A stretch of 64,000 nt of DNA from positions 2,542,001 through 2,606,000 of the forward strand of contig NZ_CP006664.1 in NCBI RefSeq assembly GCF_000264765.2, in the 5' to 3' direction. This document shows, one piece after another, positions 52,438-60,869 of this stretch; the stretch's first letter is position 1, and each line of letters opens with the position of its first letter. The DNA comes from Edwardsiella anguillarum ET080813 (GTDB lineage Bacteria > Pseudomonadota > Gammaproteobacteria > Enterobacterales > Enterobacteriaceae). Position numbers and translations under genes: made by a program. The notes below the pieces were generated by a model, which saw only the letters and a list, made by a program, of their open reading frames with translations, was not told the origin of the DNA and did no database searches.

Positions 52438-53205
52438 ATGTGTGAACTGCTGGGCATGAGCGCCAACGTGCCGACGGATATCTGCTTTAGCTTTACCGCG
52501 CTGGCGCTGCGCGGTGGCCGTACCGGTCCACACAAGGATGGCTGGGGGATCACCTTTTACGAGGGGAAAGGCTGTCGGACCTTTAAGGATCCGCAGCCCA
52601 GCCACAGCTCACCGATAGCCCGCCTGGTGCGCGAGTACCCGATCAAATCCTGCGCCGTCGTCTCCCATGTGCGTCAGGCTAACCGGGGGGCCGTCTCGTT
52701 AGAGAATACCCATCCGTTTACCCGCGAGCTGTGGGGGCGTAACTGGACCTTCGCCCATAACGGACAGCTTGAGGACTATCTGTCGCTGCCGACGGGGATG
52801 TATTGCCCGGTAGGGCAGACCGATAGCGAATACGCCTTTTGCTGGCTGCTGCATCGATTACGCGAGCGCTATCCGACGGAGCCGGAGAGTGCCCCGGACG
52901 TGTTCCGCTTTATCGCCGAATGCGCCGATGCGCTGCGCGCGCGCGGGGTGTTTAACATGCTGCTGTCGGACGGTCGCTATGTGATGGCCTACTGCAGCAC
53001 CCATCTGCACTGGATCACCCGGCGCGCGCCGTTTGGCAAGGCGACGCTGGTGGATGAGGATGTGGCGATCGATTTTCAGGCCGAAACGACGCCGAACGAC
53101 GTCGTCTCGGTGATTGCGACCCAGCCGCTGACCTGCGATGAGTCCTGGCAGCGCATCGCGCCGGGGGAGTATGTCCTATTCTGCCTGGGTGAACGCCAGG
53201 CGTGA
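52438..53205 (+). CDS. yafJ: Class II glutamine amidotransferase YafJ
   Basis: The protein has 255 residues and starts MCELLGM, so C2 is the N-terminal nucleophile of an Ntn-type glutaminase domain. RTGPHKDGWGITFYEGKG and HVRQANRGAVS are typical. There is no synthase domain; the acceptor is unknown. In E. coli the gene has the same neighbours. Its last 30 bases overlap the 3' end of yafK on the other strand. Confidence 0.92.
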   Translation: MCELLGMSANVPTDICFSFTALALRGGRTGPHKDGWGITFYEGKGCRTFKDPQPSHSSPIARLVREYPIKSCAVVSHVRQANRGAVSLENTHPFTRELWGRNWTFAHNGQLEDYLSLPTGMYCPVGQTDSEYAFCWLLHRLRERYPTEPESAPDVFRFIAECADALRARGVFNMLLSDGRYVMAYCSTHLHWITRRAPFGKATLVDEDVAIDFQAETTPNDVVSVIATQPLTCDESWQRIAPGEYVLFCLGERQA

Positions 53206-53898
53206 CGGCGCATCGCTGCCCGGCAGCGGAGCGTTGACCACGTAGCGGCCATCCTGCACGTTGACCTGCGGCGGCAGCGCATGCTGGGCAAAATACTGAT
53301 AGCCCGGCTGCAGCTGGCGCCAGAAGCCGATGTAGCTGGAGTTACGGTGGCGCTGCATGTTTCTGTCGGTCATCCGGAACGGATAGATATTGATATTGAC
53401 CAGCGTCTGGCCGCGGCGGAAGGCGCTCTGTACATAGCGATAAATTTCCGAGATGCCGTCGTTGGTCATGGCATAGCAGCCGACCGATACGCAGTCGCCG
53501 TGGATCATCAGGTATTTACCGGAATAGCCGTGGGACTGATCGAAGCTGTTCGGGTAGCCGATGTTGATGGCCTGATAATAGCGGCTATCGGGCTTCAGGT
53601 GACGGGCGTCGATTTGGTAGAAGCCCTCCGGGCTCTTAAAGTCCCCTTCGGTGCGCTTGGGACCCAGACCGCCGGAAAACTTACAGATCGGGAAGCTTTT
53701 TACCAGCTGGTATTTGTCCTGTACTTTGGCATACAGCTCCAGCTGACGCTCTTCCTTGAAGATTTGAATATAGACCTGCGATCCCAGCAGACTATTGACG
53801 CCGCTGCGCGGCGTAGTACCGGACTCACTGGCGGACGATTTGCACGCCGCCAGCGGCAATGCCAGGCATATCGCCAGCATGGCAACTATCTTACCCAT
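53176..53898 (-). CDS. yafK: YkuD-family peptidoglycan-Lpp amidase YafK (DpaA)
   Basis: In E. coli YafK/DpaA detaches Braun lipoprotein from peptidoglycan. The 240-residue protein has the YkuD core GGLGPKRTEGDFKSPEGFY and the active site LMIHGDCVSVGCYAMTN with histidine and cysteine. The N-terminus ends in LPLAAC, a good lipobox with K at +2, suggesting an outer-membrane lipoprotein; I recall no lipobox in E. coli YafK. The gene ends inside yafJ on the opposite strand. Confidence 0.91.
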   Translation of the reverse strand: MGKIVAMLAICLALPLAACKSSASESGTTPRSGVNSLLGSQVYIQIFKEERQLELYAKVQDKYQLVKSFPICKFSGGLGPKRTEGDFKSPEGFYQIDARHLKPDSRYYQAINIGYPNSFDQSHGYSGKYLMIHGDCVSVGCYAMTNDGISEIYRYVQSAFRRGQTLVNINIYPFRMTDRNMQRHRNSSYIGFWRQLQPGYQYFAQHALPPQVNVQDGRYVVNAPLPGSDAPSRLAFTQAE

Positions 53899-54156
53899 TT
53901 AAGACCCTGTCAAAGAGAGTAATACCAAGAATTTTTAGGATAAGGTCGATTGACGCTCCCCAAAGTGGGCACAGTGTAATCCAGAGCCGAAGGGCATCGT
54001 GAGCGTTTTTTTTGTTCACGGCGAGGAAAGCGATGCGGCGGTGTCTCACGCTCTTTTTTTATAACCAGAGGTGTGAATTCCCCCGCTGATTATATCTATT
54101 TTACAGGATTGGACGCCGACGGGGCCTTGTCCTCATAATGTGCGCCATTGATCAAC

Positions 54157-54176
54157 GGTGCGCCGCGTGGCGCACC
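54157..54176 (+). promoter_or_regulatory. Perfect hairpin in the apbE leader
   Basis: GGTGCGCC and GGCGCACC pair over a GCGT loop, ending 20 bases before the apbE ATG. A further GTGCGCC at 54140-54146 could compete for the second arm, giving two alternative folds. A possible -10 (CATAAT, 54134-54139) would place the start site close to the hairpin. Confidence 0.4.
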
Positions 54177-54196
54177 CCGTAAGACAGGCTATAGGC

Positions 54197-55249
54197 ATGA
54201 TGAAACATCTCTCAACCGGACGCGGGCTGACGGCCCGCTTTCTCGCGCTGCTGACGGCGGCGCTGCTGCTGAGCGGCTGCGGCCCGACCCAGGTGGATCT
54301 CACCGGGAAAACCATGGGCACCTACTATGCGGTTAAATATGTCGGCGTGGACGGCGCCCCGGCGCCGACGGTGGTTCAGGCGGAGATCGACCGTCGCCTG
54401 GAGCGGGTCAACGATCAGATGTCCACCTATCGCCCCGGCTCGGAGCTGAGCCGCTTTAACCAGAGCCGCACGGTGGGCGTGCCGTTCCCGGTATCGGCGG
54501 ACACGGCGCGGGTGGTGAAAGAGGCGCTGCGCATCAACAAGCTGACGGACGGCGCGCTGGATGTCACCGTGGGGCCGCTGGTCAATCTGTGGGGGTTCGG
54601 CCCGGAGGGGCGGCCGGATCGTGAGCCTGCGGCGGCGCAGATTGCGCAGCGCCGCGCCTGGGTCGGCATTCAGCACCTGTCGCTGCAGGGCAATGCCCTG
54701 GTGAAGGATATTCCCCAACTGTACGTTGACCTGTCGGCGATCGCCAAGGGGTATGGGGTGGACGTCGTCGCCGAATATCTGCAGTCGCTGCATATTGAGA
54801 ACTATATGGTCGATATCGGCGGCGAGGTACGCACCAATGGGGATAACGGGGAGGGCGTGCCGTGGCGTATCGCCATCGAAAAACCCTCAACCGATGCCCA
54901 GCAGCGGGTGCAGACGATCATCCAGCCGGGACGGATGGCGATAGCGACCTCCGGCGACTATCGCAACTATTTTGAGCAGGATGGCCAGCGCTTTTCCCAC
55001 GAGATTGACCCCAATACCGGGCGCCCGGTAACGCACCGTCTGGCCTCGATCACCGTGCTGGCGCCGACCTGTATGACCGCCGATGGCCTGTCCACCGGGC
55101 TGTTTGTGATGGGGCCGGATCGCGCCATGGCGCTGGCCAATCAGATGAATATCCCCATCTATATGATCGTCAAGGGTGAACACGGCTTTGAGGAGCGCGC
55201 CTCGGCAGCCTTTGACGCCTATCGGGCGCCGAGCCCGAGCCAACCCTAG
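54197..55249 (+). CDS. apbE: FAD:protein FMN transferase ApbE
   Basis: ApbE covalently attaches FMN to threonines of NqrB/NqrC and RnfD/RnfG in the periplasm. From the ATG at 54197 it has 350 residues with a lipobox at C28 (LLLSGC). Family segments are GKTMGTYYAVKY, DLSAIAKGYGVDVVAEYL and DIGGEVRTNG. A second ATG follows at once, so the start is uncertain by one codon. No nqr genes are adjacent; Rnf, if present elsewhere, would be the likely client. Confidence 0.94.
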   Translation: MMKHLSTGRGLTARFLALLTAALLLSGCGPTQVDLTGKTMGTYYAVKYVGVDGAPAPTVVQAEIDRRLERVNDQMSTYRPGSELSRFNQSRTVGVPFPVSADTARVVKEALRINKLTDGALDVTVGPLVNLWGFGPEGRPDREPAAAQIAQRRAWVGIQHLSLQGNALVKDIPQLYVDLSAIAKGYGVDVVAEYLQSLHIENYMVDIGGEVRTNGDNGEGVPWRIAIEKPSTDAQQRVQTIIQPGRMAIATSGDYRNYFEQDGQRFSHEIDPNTGRPVTHRLASITVLAPTCMTADGLSTGLFVMGPDRAMALANQMNIPIYMIVKGEHGFEERASAAFDAYRAPSPSQP

Positions 55250-55306
55250 CCGCGGCGCCATCTCCACGGGCGCGGATACCACGCCCCTGTCGCATTCTCA
55301 GCTCGC

Positions 55307-56761
55307 CTAGACGCCGGCATGGGGCTGGCCGCTGTGCGCCGTGCTGCGCTGGCTGTAGGCGTGCAGCAGCAGGGGCAGCGCCACAAAGGCGGCGGTGCCG
55401 CCCAGCAGCAGCAGGACGTAGCGCGCCGGTGAGCCGACCGGGATCTGATCCGGTGGGATAAAGCTCAGCACAAAGGCCAGCAGGGCGGCGACCAGTCCGA
55501 CGCCGGCCACCAGCCAAACCCCGGCGTTGCCACCGGGGATCCGATAGGGACGCGGCGTATTGGGCTGGGTGTAGCGCAGGGTGATCACCGCCGCAAACAT
55601 CAGGATATACATCAGCAGATAGAGAATGGCAGCCAGCTGGCCCAGGATTTGAAACGCGGCCTGCACGGACGGCAGGCAGACCAGCATGATCGCCATCAGG
55701 GTAACGATGGCGCCCTGCAGCAGCAGAATATTGCGCTGTACGCCGCTGCGGTTGCTTTGCTGCAGCAGCGACGGCAGATACCCCTCTCGCCCCACTTCAA
55801 ACAGGCCGCGCGATGGTCCGGCGACGATCACCGTGACCTGTCCCAGCACCCCGACGGCGACCATCAGCGCGACCACGTGGCCGAGCCAGGGGACGCCGAG
55901 CGAGCTAAACAGCAGGTCATAGGCTACCAGCAGGCTCTGTACCAGGTTGATGCGATCGGCGGGGATCAGTGCGCTGATGGTCAGCGTACCTAGCACCAGT
56001 ACCACTACGGTCAGCAGCGCACTGATCCCGATAGCCAGCGGATAGTTACGCGATGCGTTGTTCAGCTCGCGTACGTGGACGGCGTTGATCTCCATCCCGG
56101 AGTAGAACAGAAAGACGCTGGCGGCCAGCACTAGGTTATGCAGATGGGTAATGTTGGGAAACAGCGCGTCCCACCCCAGAGTAAAGTGCACCGGGTTACC
56201 GCGGGCGATGTAGAGGATGCCGCAGCCGATCAGGATCGCCGCCGGGATCAGGGTCCCGATCATCCCGGCGATGGCGCTGATGCGTGACGCCGAGCGGACG
56301 CCGCGCAGGTTAATCCAGGTCGCCAGCCAATAGACGACCAGCACGACGCCCAGCGTATAGACGGCGTTGGAGGCCAGATGGGCGTCGGCGCCGGGGAGGG
56401 GCAGCGCATAGGCCAGCGCGACGGCGGTAAAGATCAGCATGGTGGGAAAGCAGATGGTGGTTGCCAGCCACTGTAGAAAGATGGCCAGCAGGCCATAGCG
56501 ATCGCCAAAGGCCTGGCCTATCCAGCGAAAAACCCCGCCTTTCTGTGGCCAGCCGGTGGCCAGCTCGGCGGCGCACAGGGAGACCGGCACCAGGAAACAC
56601 AGGGCGGCGAACAGATAGAGAAAGACGGCGGCCAGCCCGTACTCGGCCTCGGCCGCCAGTCCGCGCAGGCTGACCACGGTGGTAATGTTCATCATGGCGA
56701 AGGTGCCAGCCCCTAGGCTCACCGCCGCCAGCGCAGGCTTGCTGCTCGATTGCGAATTCAT
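55307..56761 (-). CDS. GadC-type amino acid antiporter, second copy
   Basis: This inner-membrane protein of 484 residues has about 12 hydrophobic helices and belongs to the APC superfamily, glutamate:GABA antiporter group. Segments such as VSLCAAELATGWPQKGGVFRW, FYSGMEINAVHVRELNNASR and FVLSFIPPDQIPVGSPARY match the group. It lacks the C-terminal plug that closes E. coli GadC at neutral pH. It is a paralogue of the upstream gene, with clear similarity from end to end. The ATG has only a weak ribosome site. Substrates are probably the amino acid and amine of the decarboxylase in the same operon, but are not known. Confidence 0.82.
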   Translation of the reverse strand: MNSQSSSKPALAAVSLGAGTFAMMNITTVVSLRGLAAEAEYGLAAVFLYLFAALCFLVPVSLCAAELATGWPQKGGVFRWIGQAFGDRYGLLAIFLQWLATTICFPTMLIFTAVALAYALPLPGADAHLASNAVYTLGVVLVVYWLATWINLRGVRSASRISAIAGMIGTLIPAAILIGCGILYIARGNPVHFTLGWDALFPNITHLHNLVLAASVFLFYSGMEINAVHVRELNNASRNYPLAIGISALLTVVVLVLGTLTISALIPADRINLVQSLLVAYDLLFSSLGVPWLGHVVALMVAVGVLGQVTVIVAGPSRGLFEVGREGYLPSLLQQSNRSGVQRNILLLQGAIVTLMAIMLVCLPSVQAAFQILGQLAAILYLLMYILMFAAVITLRYTQPNTPRPYRIPGGNAGVWLVAGVGLVAALLAFVLSFIPPDQIPVGSPARYVLLLLGGTAAFVALPLLLHAYSQRSTAHSGQPHAGV

Positions 56762-56781
56762 GATAAGGCACTCACGCTAAA

Positions 56782-56800
56782 GGGCCGCACGGGGCGGCCC
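56782..56800 (-). other. Intercistronic hairpin between the two antiporters
   Basis: GGGCCGC and GCGGCCC pair perfectly across five bases, followed on the minus strand by TTT. It may reduce expression of the second antiporter. Confidence 0.45.
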
Positions 56801-56811
56801 GGGTGTGGCGG

Positions 56812-58263
56812 TTACTGCCGATCGGCGTTGGCCGGTTGCCAAGAGGGCTTGCGGCAGGCGTAGACAATCAGCGGAATAACGAAGAAGCAGACCGATCCGA
56901 TCATCAGGATCAGGATATAGCTGCCCGGATTACCGACCGGGATCTGGGAGGGGGGAATGAAGCTGAGGACGAAAGCCACCAGGGAGCCGATAAAGCCGGC
57001 GCCGGCGATAACCCACATCCCCAGCGCACCGCCGGGGACCCGATACGGACGCGGCGTGTTGGGCTCTTTATAGCGTAGGTAAATTGCGGCGGCGAACATC
57101 ATGATGTACATCAGCAGATAGAGGATGGTCGCCAGCTGTCCCAGGATCTGATAGGCGGACTGCACGGAGGGCAGCACCACCAGCAGAACGGAGATGATGC
57201 TGACCACGATGCCCTGGAAGATCAGAATGTGCTGCTGCACGCCGTGGCGGTTGGTCTTCTGTAAAAAGGGCGGCAGATAGCCGGAGCGGCCGACCTGCAG
57301 CAGACCGGTGGACGGGCCCGCGACGATGGCGGTAATTTGCCCCAGCACCCCGAACGCCAGCATGGCGGCCAGAACCTCGCCCAGCCAGTGCAGGCCAAAG
57401 TGGTCGAACAGCGCGTTATAGGCGATGAGCAGGCTCTGCACCAGGTTGATTTGCTGTTTGGGGATCAGGGTGGCGATACACAGGGTGCCGAAGACAAAGA
57501 TAACGACGGTGGCGACGGCGGCGCTGATGATAGCCAGCGGATAGTTGTGCGACGGGTTGTCCACCTCGACCACGTGGACGGCGTTGATCTCCATCCCGCC
57601 GAAGAACAGGAAGATGCTGGAGGCCAGCACCAGATTGTTCAGGTTAGTCAGGTCGGGGAAGAAGTCGGCGGCGCGTGCCACAAAGTGCACCGGATTACCG
57701 TTGAGGACGTATACCAGCGTCAGCACCATCAGGATGATGGCCGGGATGATGGTCCCGATAAGCCCGCCCAGCGTCGCCAGCTTGGCGGAGGATTTAATTC
57801 CGCGCAGGGCGACCAGGGTGGCCAGCCAGTAGACCAGCAGCAGGATCACCACGGTATACAGCCGGTTGGCGGCCAGGTGGGAGTCGACGTCGGGGTGCGG
57901 CCCGATGAAGGCCAGCGACACGGCGGCGAAGATCAGCACCGTAGGAAACCAAATGGTGGTCGCCACCCACTGTAGATAGATGGCGACGAACCCCCAGCGG
58001 TGGCCAAAGGCTTCACCGATCCAGCGGAAGACGCCGCCTTTCTGCGGCCAGCCGGTCGCCAGCTCGGCGGCCACCAGTGAAACGGGAATTAAAAAGAAAA
58101 CGGCGGCAAAAAGATAATAGAAGGCGGATGTAATACCATACTCGGCTTCGGATGGCAGACCACGTAAACTGACCACCGTGGTGATATTCATGATTGCCAG
58201 CGTCATAATGCTGAGCTTGGCGGAAGGTTTCCCTTGCGTCGTGGAGTCCGATGTGGAGGCCAT
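56812..58263 (-). CDS. GadC-type amino acid antiporter, first copy
   Basis: The protein has 483 residues, about 12 membrane helices and the same APC/GGA family features: IMNITTVVSLRGLPSEAEYG, ELATGWPQKGGVFRWIGEAF and FFGGMEINAVHVVEVDNPSH. It ends ACRKPSWQPANADRQ, so the pH-gating C-plug of E. coli GadC is missing. AAGGAG precedes the ATG. It follows the decarboxylase gene after 169 bases and precedes its paralogue after 50. Exchange of substrate amino acid for the decarboxylated amine across the inner membrane is the likely role. Confidence 0.84.
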   Translation of the reverse strand: MASTSDSTTQGKPSAKLSIMTLAIMNITTVVSLRGLPSEAEYGITSAFYYLFAAVFFLIPVSLVAAELATGWPQKGGVFRWIGEAFGHRWGFVAIYLQWVATTIWFPTVLIFAAVSLAFIGPHPDVDSHLAANRLYTVVILLLVYWLATLVALRGIKSSAKLATLGGLIGTIIPAIILMVLTLVYVLNGNPVHFVARAADFFPDLTNLNNLVLASSIFLFFGGMEINAVHVVEVDNPSHNYPLAIISAAVATVVIFVFGTLCIATLIPKQQINLVQSLLIAYNALFDHFGLHWLGEVLAAMLAFGVLGQITAIVAGPSTGLLQVGRSGYLPPFLQKTNRHGVQQHILIFQGIVVSIISVLLVVLPSVQSAYQILGQLATILYLLMYIMMFAAAIYLRYKEPNTPRPYRVPGGALGMWVIAGAGFIGSLVAFVLSFIPPSQIPVGNPGSYILILMIGSVCFFVIPLIVYACRKPSWQPANADRQ

Positions 58264-58333
58264 AAATGCTCCTTGATAAAACCTGATTTATGCGTGTTTC
58301 ATGGGTCAGCGATGCGAAAATAAAGAGGCATAT

Positions 58334-58353
58334 AGGCCGGGATAACCCGGCCT
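58334..58353 (-). other. Intercistronic hairpin after the decarboxylase gene
   Basis: AGGCCGGG and CCCGGCCT pair perfectly over a four-base loop. On the minus strand a T-rich patch begins about ten bases later. It could be a leaky terminator or an mRNA 3' stabiliser. Confidence 0.5.
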
Positions 58354-58432
58354 GTGCATATATTGATGGCGGTGTCCTGCGGCGGGTTATACGCATCGAT
58401 ATGATGCCCCGTCGCGGAACAGTCGCGTGGCA

Positions 58433-60145
58433 TTATTTAATGCCAAGCACCTCATTACGTGCGGCAGTGACGCAATCTACAACGTGCTGCATAATTTCAT
58501 GGGTTAAATGAACATTCATCGGATACACTTTCAGGGCAAATACGGTTGCATCCGGGTCGTGCGCGTCGCGGTTATATTCAGTCACCCGGAAGCCGGTGCT
58601 GAAGCTCATGTACGGAGTATATTGTCCGTTGATTTTCTTACCGCTACGGAACCACTCGTAAAGTTTATTACCGACGTCCATGGTTAGTTTGTTATTGGCG
58701 ATCAGCTGAGATTTGTAGGACGGATCGCTGAGCTCATGCTGATATTGCTGATGAGCCATAACGCCTTCCGGGTAAATACGGAACAGCGTTACCAGGCTGT
58801 AGTCATCGGGGTTGACGCAGACGGTGGCGGCATTTTCATGCAGCAGGTTACGCAGGTAATACTGGTTCTCCAGAATCCCGCCCATGATGGCCTGGAAGCC
58901 CTCATAGCCGAAGTATTTCATCGTGGCCCAGCCAGCCAGCGCGCCGGTCGCCGCACGGGAGACCTCCAGCGTGTAGTCCAGCGGGTTGTACGGGGAGCGC
59001 GGCTGCAGATAGGCGGAGCCCGGACGTTTCAGGATGCTTTCAAACTCCTCTGCGTTGCGGTAGGTGAAGCAGCTGCTGGCGTAGGGGGTAAAGCCGGCTT
59101 TATGGAAGTCAAAGCCGATAGCATCAGCGTACTTCATGTCCTGCAGCGCGCGGCAGTTGGCCTCGATGAACGGCAGCAGCTCTTCGGTGAACTGCAGCGG
59201 GTTCTTGGCAAAATCATATTTCTTAAAGGCCAGCCATGACCAGCTGGTGACGGCATCGCAGTACAGCAGCGCCTTGCCGTAGGGGGCGGCGTTGGGGTAT
59301 TGATCCAGCAGCTTACGTACCCCGCCCACCGGGTCAAAGGCGTTAGCGTCGGTGGTCCCCATGGTACATACCACGGAGGCAACCGGGATTTTCTTGGCCT
59401 GCAGCGATTTCAGCACCGCCTCCAGGTCGTTCAGATCCATCGCGTTGGTGTCAGGATCGGTCTTGATGCGGATGATGTTGTCCATCCCCAGGCCCATCCA
59501 GTCGGTGCTGTTCAGCATCGTGTAGTGTGCCTGCTGAGAGCACAGCACCTTGGCATCGGTACGGACGCCGCTGTGGCGGGAGTTCGGCAATACGCGGGTC
59601 AGCGCATATTTAACATGGTAGGTCCAGCAGCCTGAGCCGCCGTAGGTGTACAGACAGCCGGCGTGTTTGGCGTCCCAGCCGACCATGTTGGCCAGCATCC
59701 CGGCGCTTTCCAGCTCGGCGCGGTGAACGTTCCAGGAGTATTCCCCTTCCAAAATATTCGGGGAGAAAATTTCTGACATCACGGCCGCGATAATAGAGGC
59801 GGTATTCGCCTGCGGGATCACGTTACACATGGTCAGCGGATGGCCCCAGTTAGGCAGCCCTTCAAACAGAGCGCTGGTATCAGCAATGACCTGGTCGCTG
59901 CTACTCATTTTATCGGCCATTTCAATGTCTTTGACTTTATCGAAATCGATAGTCAAAGCCGGATTCTGTCCCAAATAGGCGGGGCCGCCGTCGGCAGGAC
60001 GTAGCTTATTCAGCTGTTCAATGGCTTTGGCTATCGATTTGGTTAAAGGATCATGATCGTCACTGAATGCAGACGGAAATGCAGAGCGCATCTCTTCGCG
60101 GTATTTTGTCCACTGTTTGTCATTATTACAGTTACACGTTTTCAT
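58433..60145 (-). CDS. PLP-dependent group II amino acid decarboxylase, substrate unknown
   Basis: The protein has 570 residues from the ATG at 60145 (AAGGA nine bases upstream); a longer frame to 60220 is less likely. The PLP lysine is K349 in GFDFHKAGFTPYASS, the ring-stacking histidine is H207 in SQQAHYTMLNS and the pyridine-binding aspartate is D297 in LYCDAVTSWSW. It is longer than E. coli GadB (466 residues) and does not look like it at the ends. The adjacent GadC-type antiporters suggest glutamate or another acidic or aromatic amino acid. An acid-resistance or pH role is inferred. It heads a three-gene minus-strand operon behind a long A+T-rich promoter region. Confidence 0.8.
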   Translation of the reverse strand: MKTCNCNNDKQWTKYREEMRSAFPSAFSDDHDPLTKSIAKAIEQLNKLRPADGGPAYLGQNPALTIDFDKVKDIEMADKMSSSDQVIADTSALFEGLPNWGHPLTMCNVIPQANTASIIAAVMSEIFSPNILEGEYSWNVHRAELESAGMLANMVGWDAKHAGCLYTYGGSGCWTYHVKYALTRVLPNSRHSGVRTDAKVLCSQQAHYTMLNSTDWMGLGMDNIIRIKTDPDTNAMDLNDLEAVLKSLQAKKIPVASVVCTMGTTDANAFDPVGGVRKLLDQYPNAAPYGKALLYCDAVTSWSWLAFKKYDFAKNPLQFTEELLPFIEANCRALQDMKYADAIGFDFHKAGFTPYASSCFTYRNAEEFESILKRPGSAYLQPRSPYNPLDYTLEVSRAATGALAGWATMKYFGYEGFQAIMGGILENQYYLRNLLHENAATVCVNPDDYSLVTLFRIYPEGVMAHQQYQHELSDPSYKSQLIANNKLTMDVGNKLYEWFRSGKKINGQYTPYMSFSTGFRVTEYNRDAHDPDATVFALKVYPMNVHLTHEIMQHVVDCVTAARNEVLGIK

Positions 60146-60829
60146 TTTTAATGTCCTTGATATGGTCTCTATCACGTGAGTGATAAGCCGTAGACCCATT
60201 TTTCGCTGGTATGACATCACAGCGCAAAGGAAAACGACTCAGGGAATGTCACTAAAGCCTATATTGCATGTATTAACTCTGTTTTCTGGAAACAAAAATC
60301 CCAGCTGTATTAAAACAGCGTGTTGTACTGTGTTGAGCGCGTTGATTAAAATAAATCATGCTTGGCTCAGCTAACGTTTTTAATTCTAGCACCGCAGCTG
60401 CAGTCATCATGAAATAAAGAGTGTAAACACGACAAAAAGCCGATCGCGATGTAAAGTGGGCCAATCCTTTTATAATACAAATTGAACTATATTGTGAGTG
60501 TACTATTACGTGATGGTCATCCCAATTGTGGCGCAATATCATGATTATGCAAATCCTGTGCCTGAATATTTAAACGCTTTTGGTTGCTAGTTTCGTATGA
60601 AACAGAGTTGGTGATATATGAAACATTATGCAATGGTTGTTTTTAATTATTATGAATGATAATTGTGCTGAGGATATTTTGCGTATATTTAATATCACCC
60701 TGCTGTAATTAAAACGTGCTTAGAGTTTAACGGCGTCATTATTTATGAACGGACGGGAACGGTTTTCCCGGCAGGCCATGCCCCACCGCCTCCTCACGAT
60801 AGCGCGACGGTTGAATCGACTCAATTGTG
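60146..60829. promoter_or_regulatory. A+T-rich divergent spacer upstream of the decarboxylase operon
   Basis: This stretch is clearly richer in A+T than the surrounding genes and holds no convincing gene. Short frames on both strands (for example 60180-60374 and 60273-60542) lack ribosome sites or recognisable sequence. It must contain the promoter of the decarboxylase operon. Its length and composition suggest binding of H-NS-type silencers, as at other acid-inducible loci. Confidence 0.45.
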
Positions 60830-60845
60830 CTGTATACTTATACAG
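60830..60845 (+). promoter_or_regulatory. LexA (SOS) box of dinB
   Basis: CTGT-N8-ACAG with an alternating A/T core (CTGTATACTTATACAG) lies 25 to 40 bases before the dinB start. SOS induction by LexA cleavage is expected. Confidence 0.9.
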
Positions 60846-60869
60846 TGCAACTGAGGCGTGGGCAGGCTG

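Noticed and set aside
55250-55306. Remnant of nqrM or another nqr gene after apbE
   Set aside because: The 57-base gap has no coding pattern or cysteine motif; the yafK-apbE gap likewise shows nothing recognisable as nqr.
60350-60370. FNR-like site in the decarboxylase promoter region
   Set aside because: Only TTGAT matches; the second half-site ATCAA is absent at the right spacing.
60273-60542. 89-codon minus-strand frame in the decarboxylase-dinB spacer
   Set aside because: No ribosome site, no recognisable sequence and A+T-rich chance composition.
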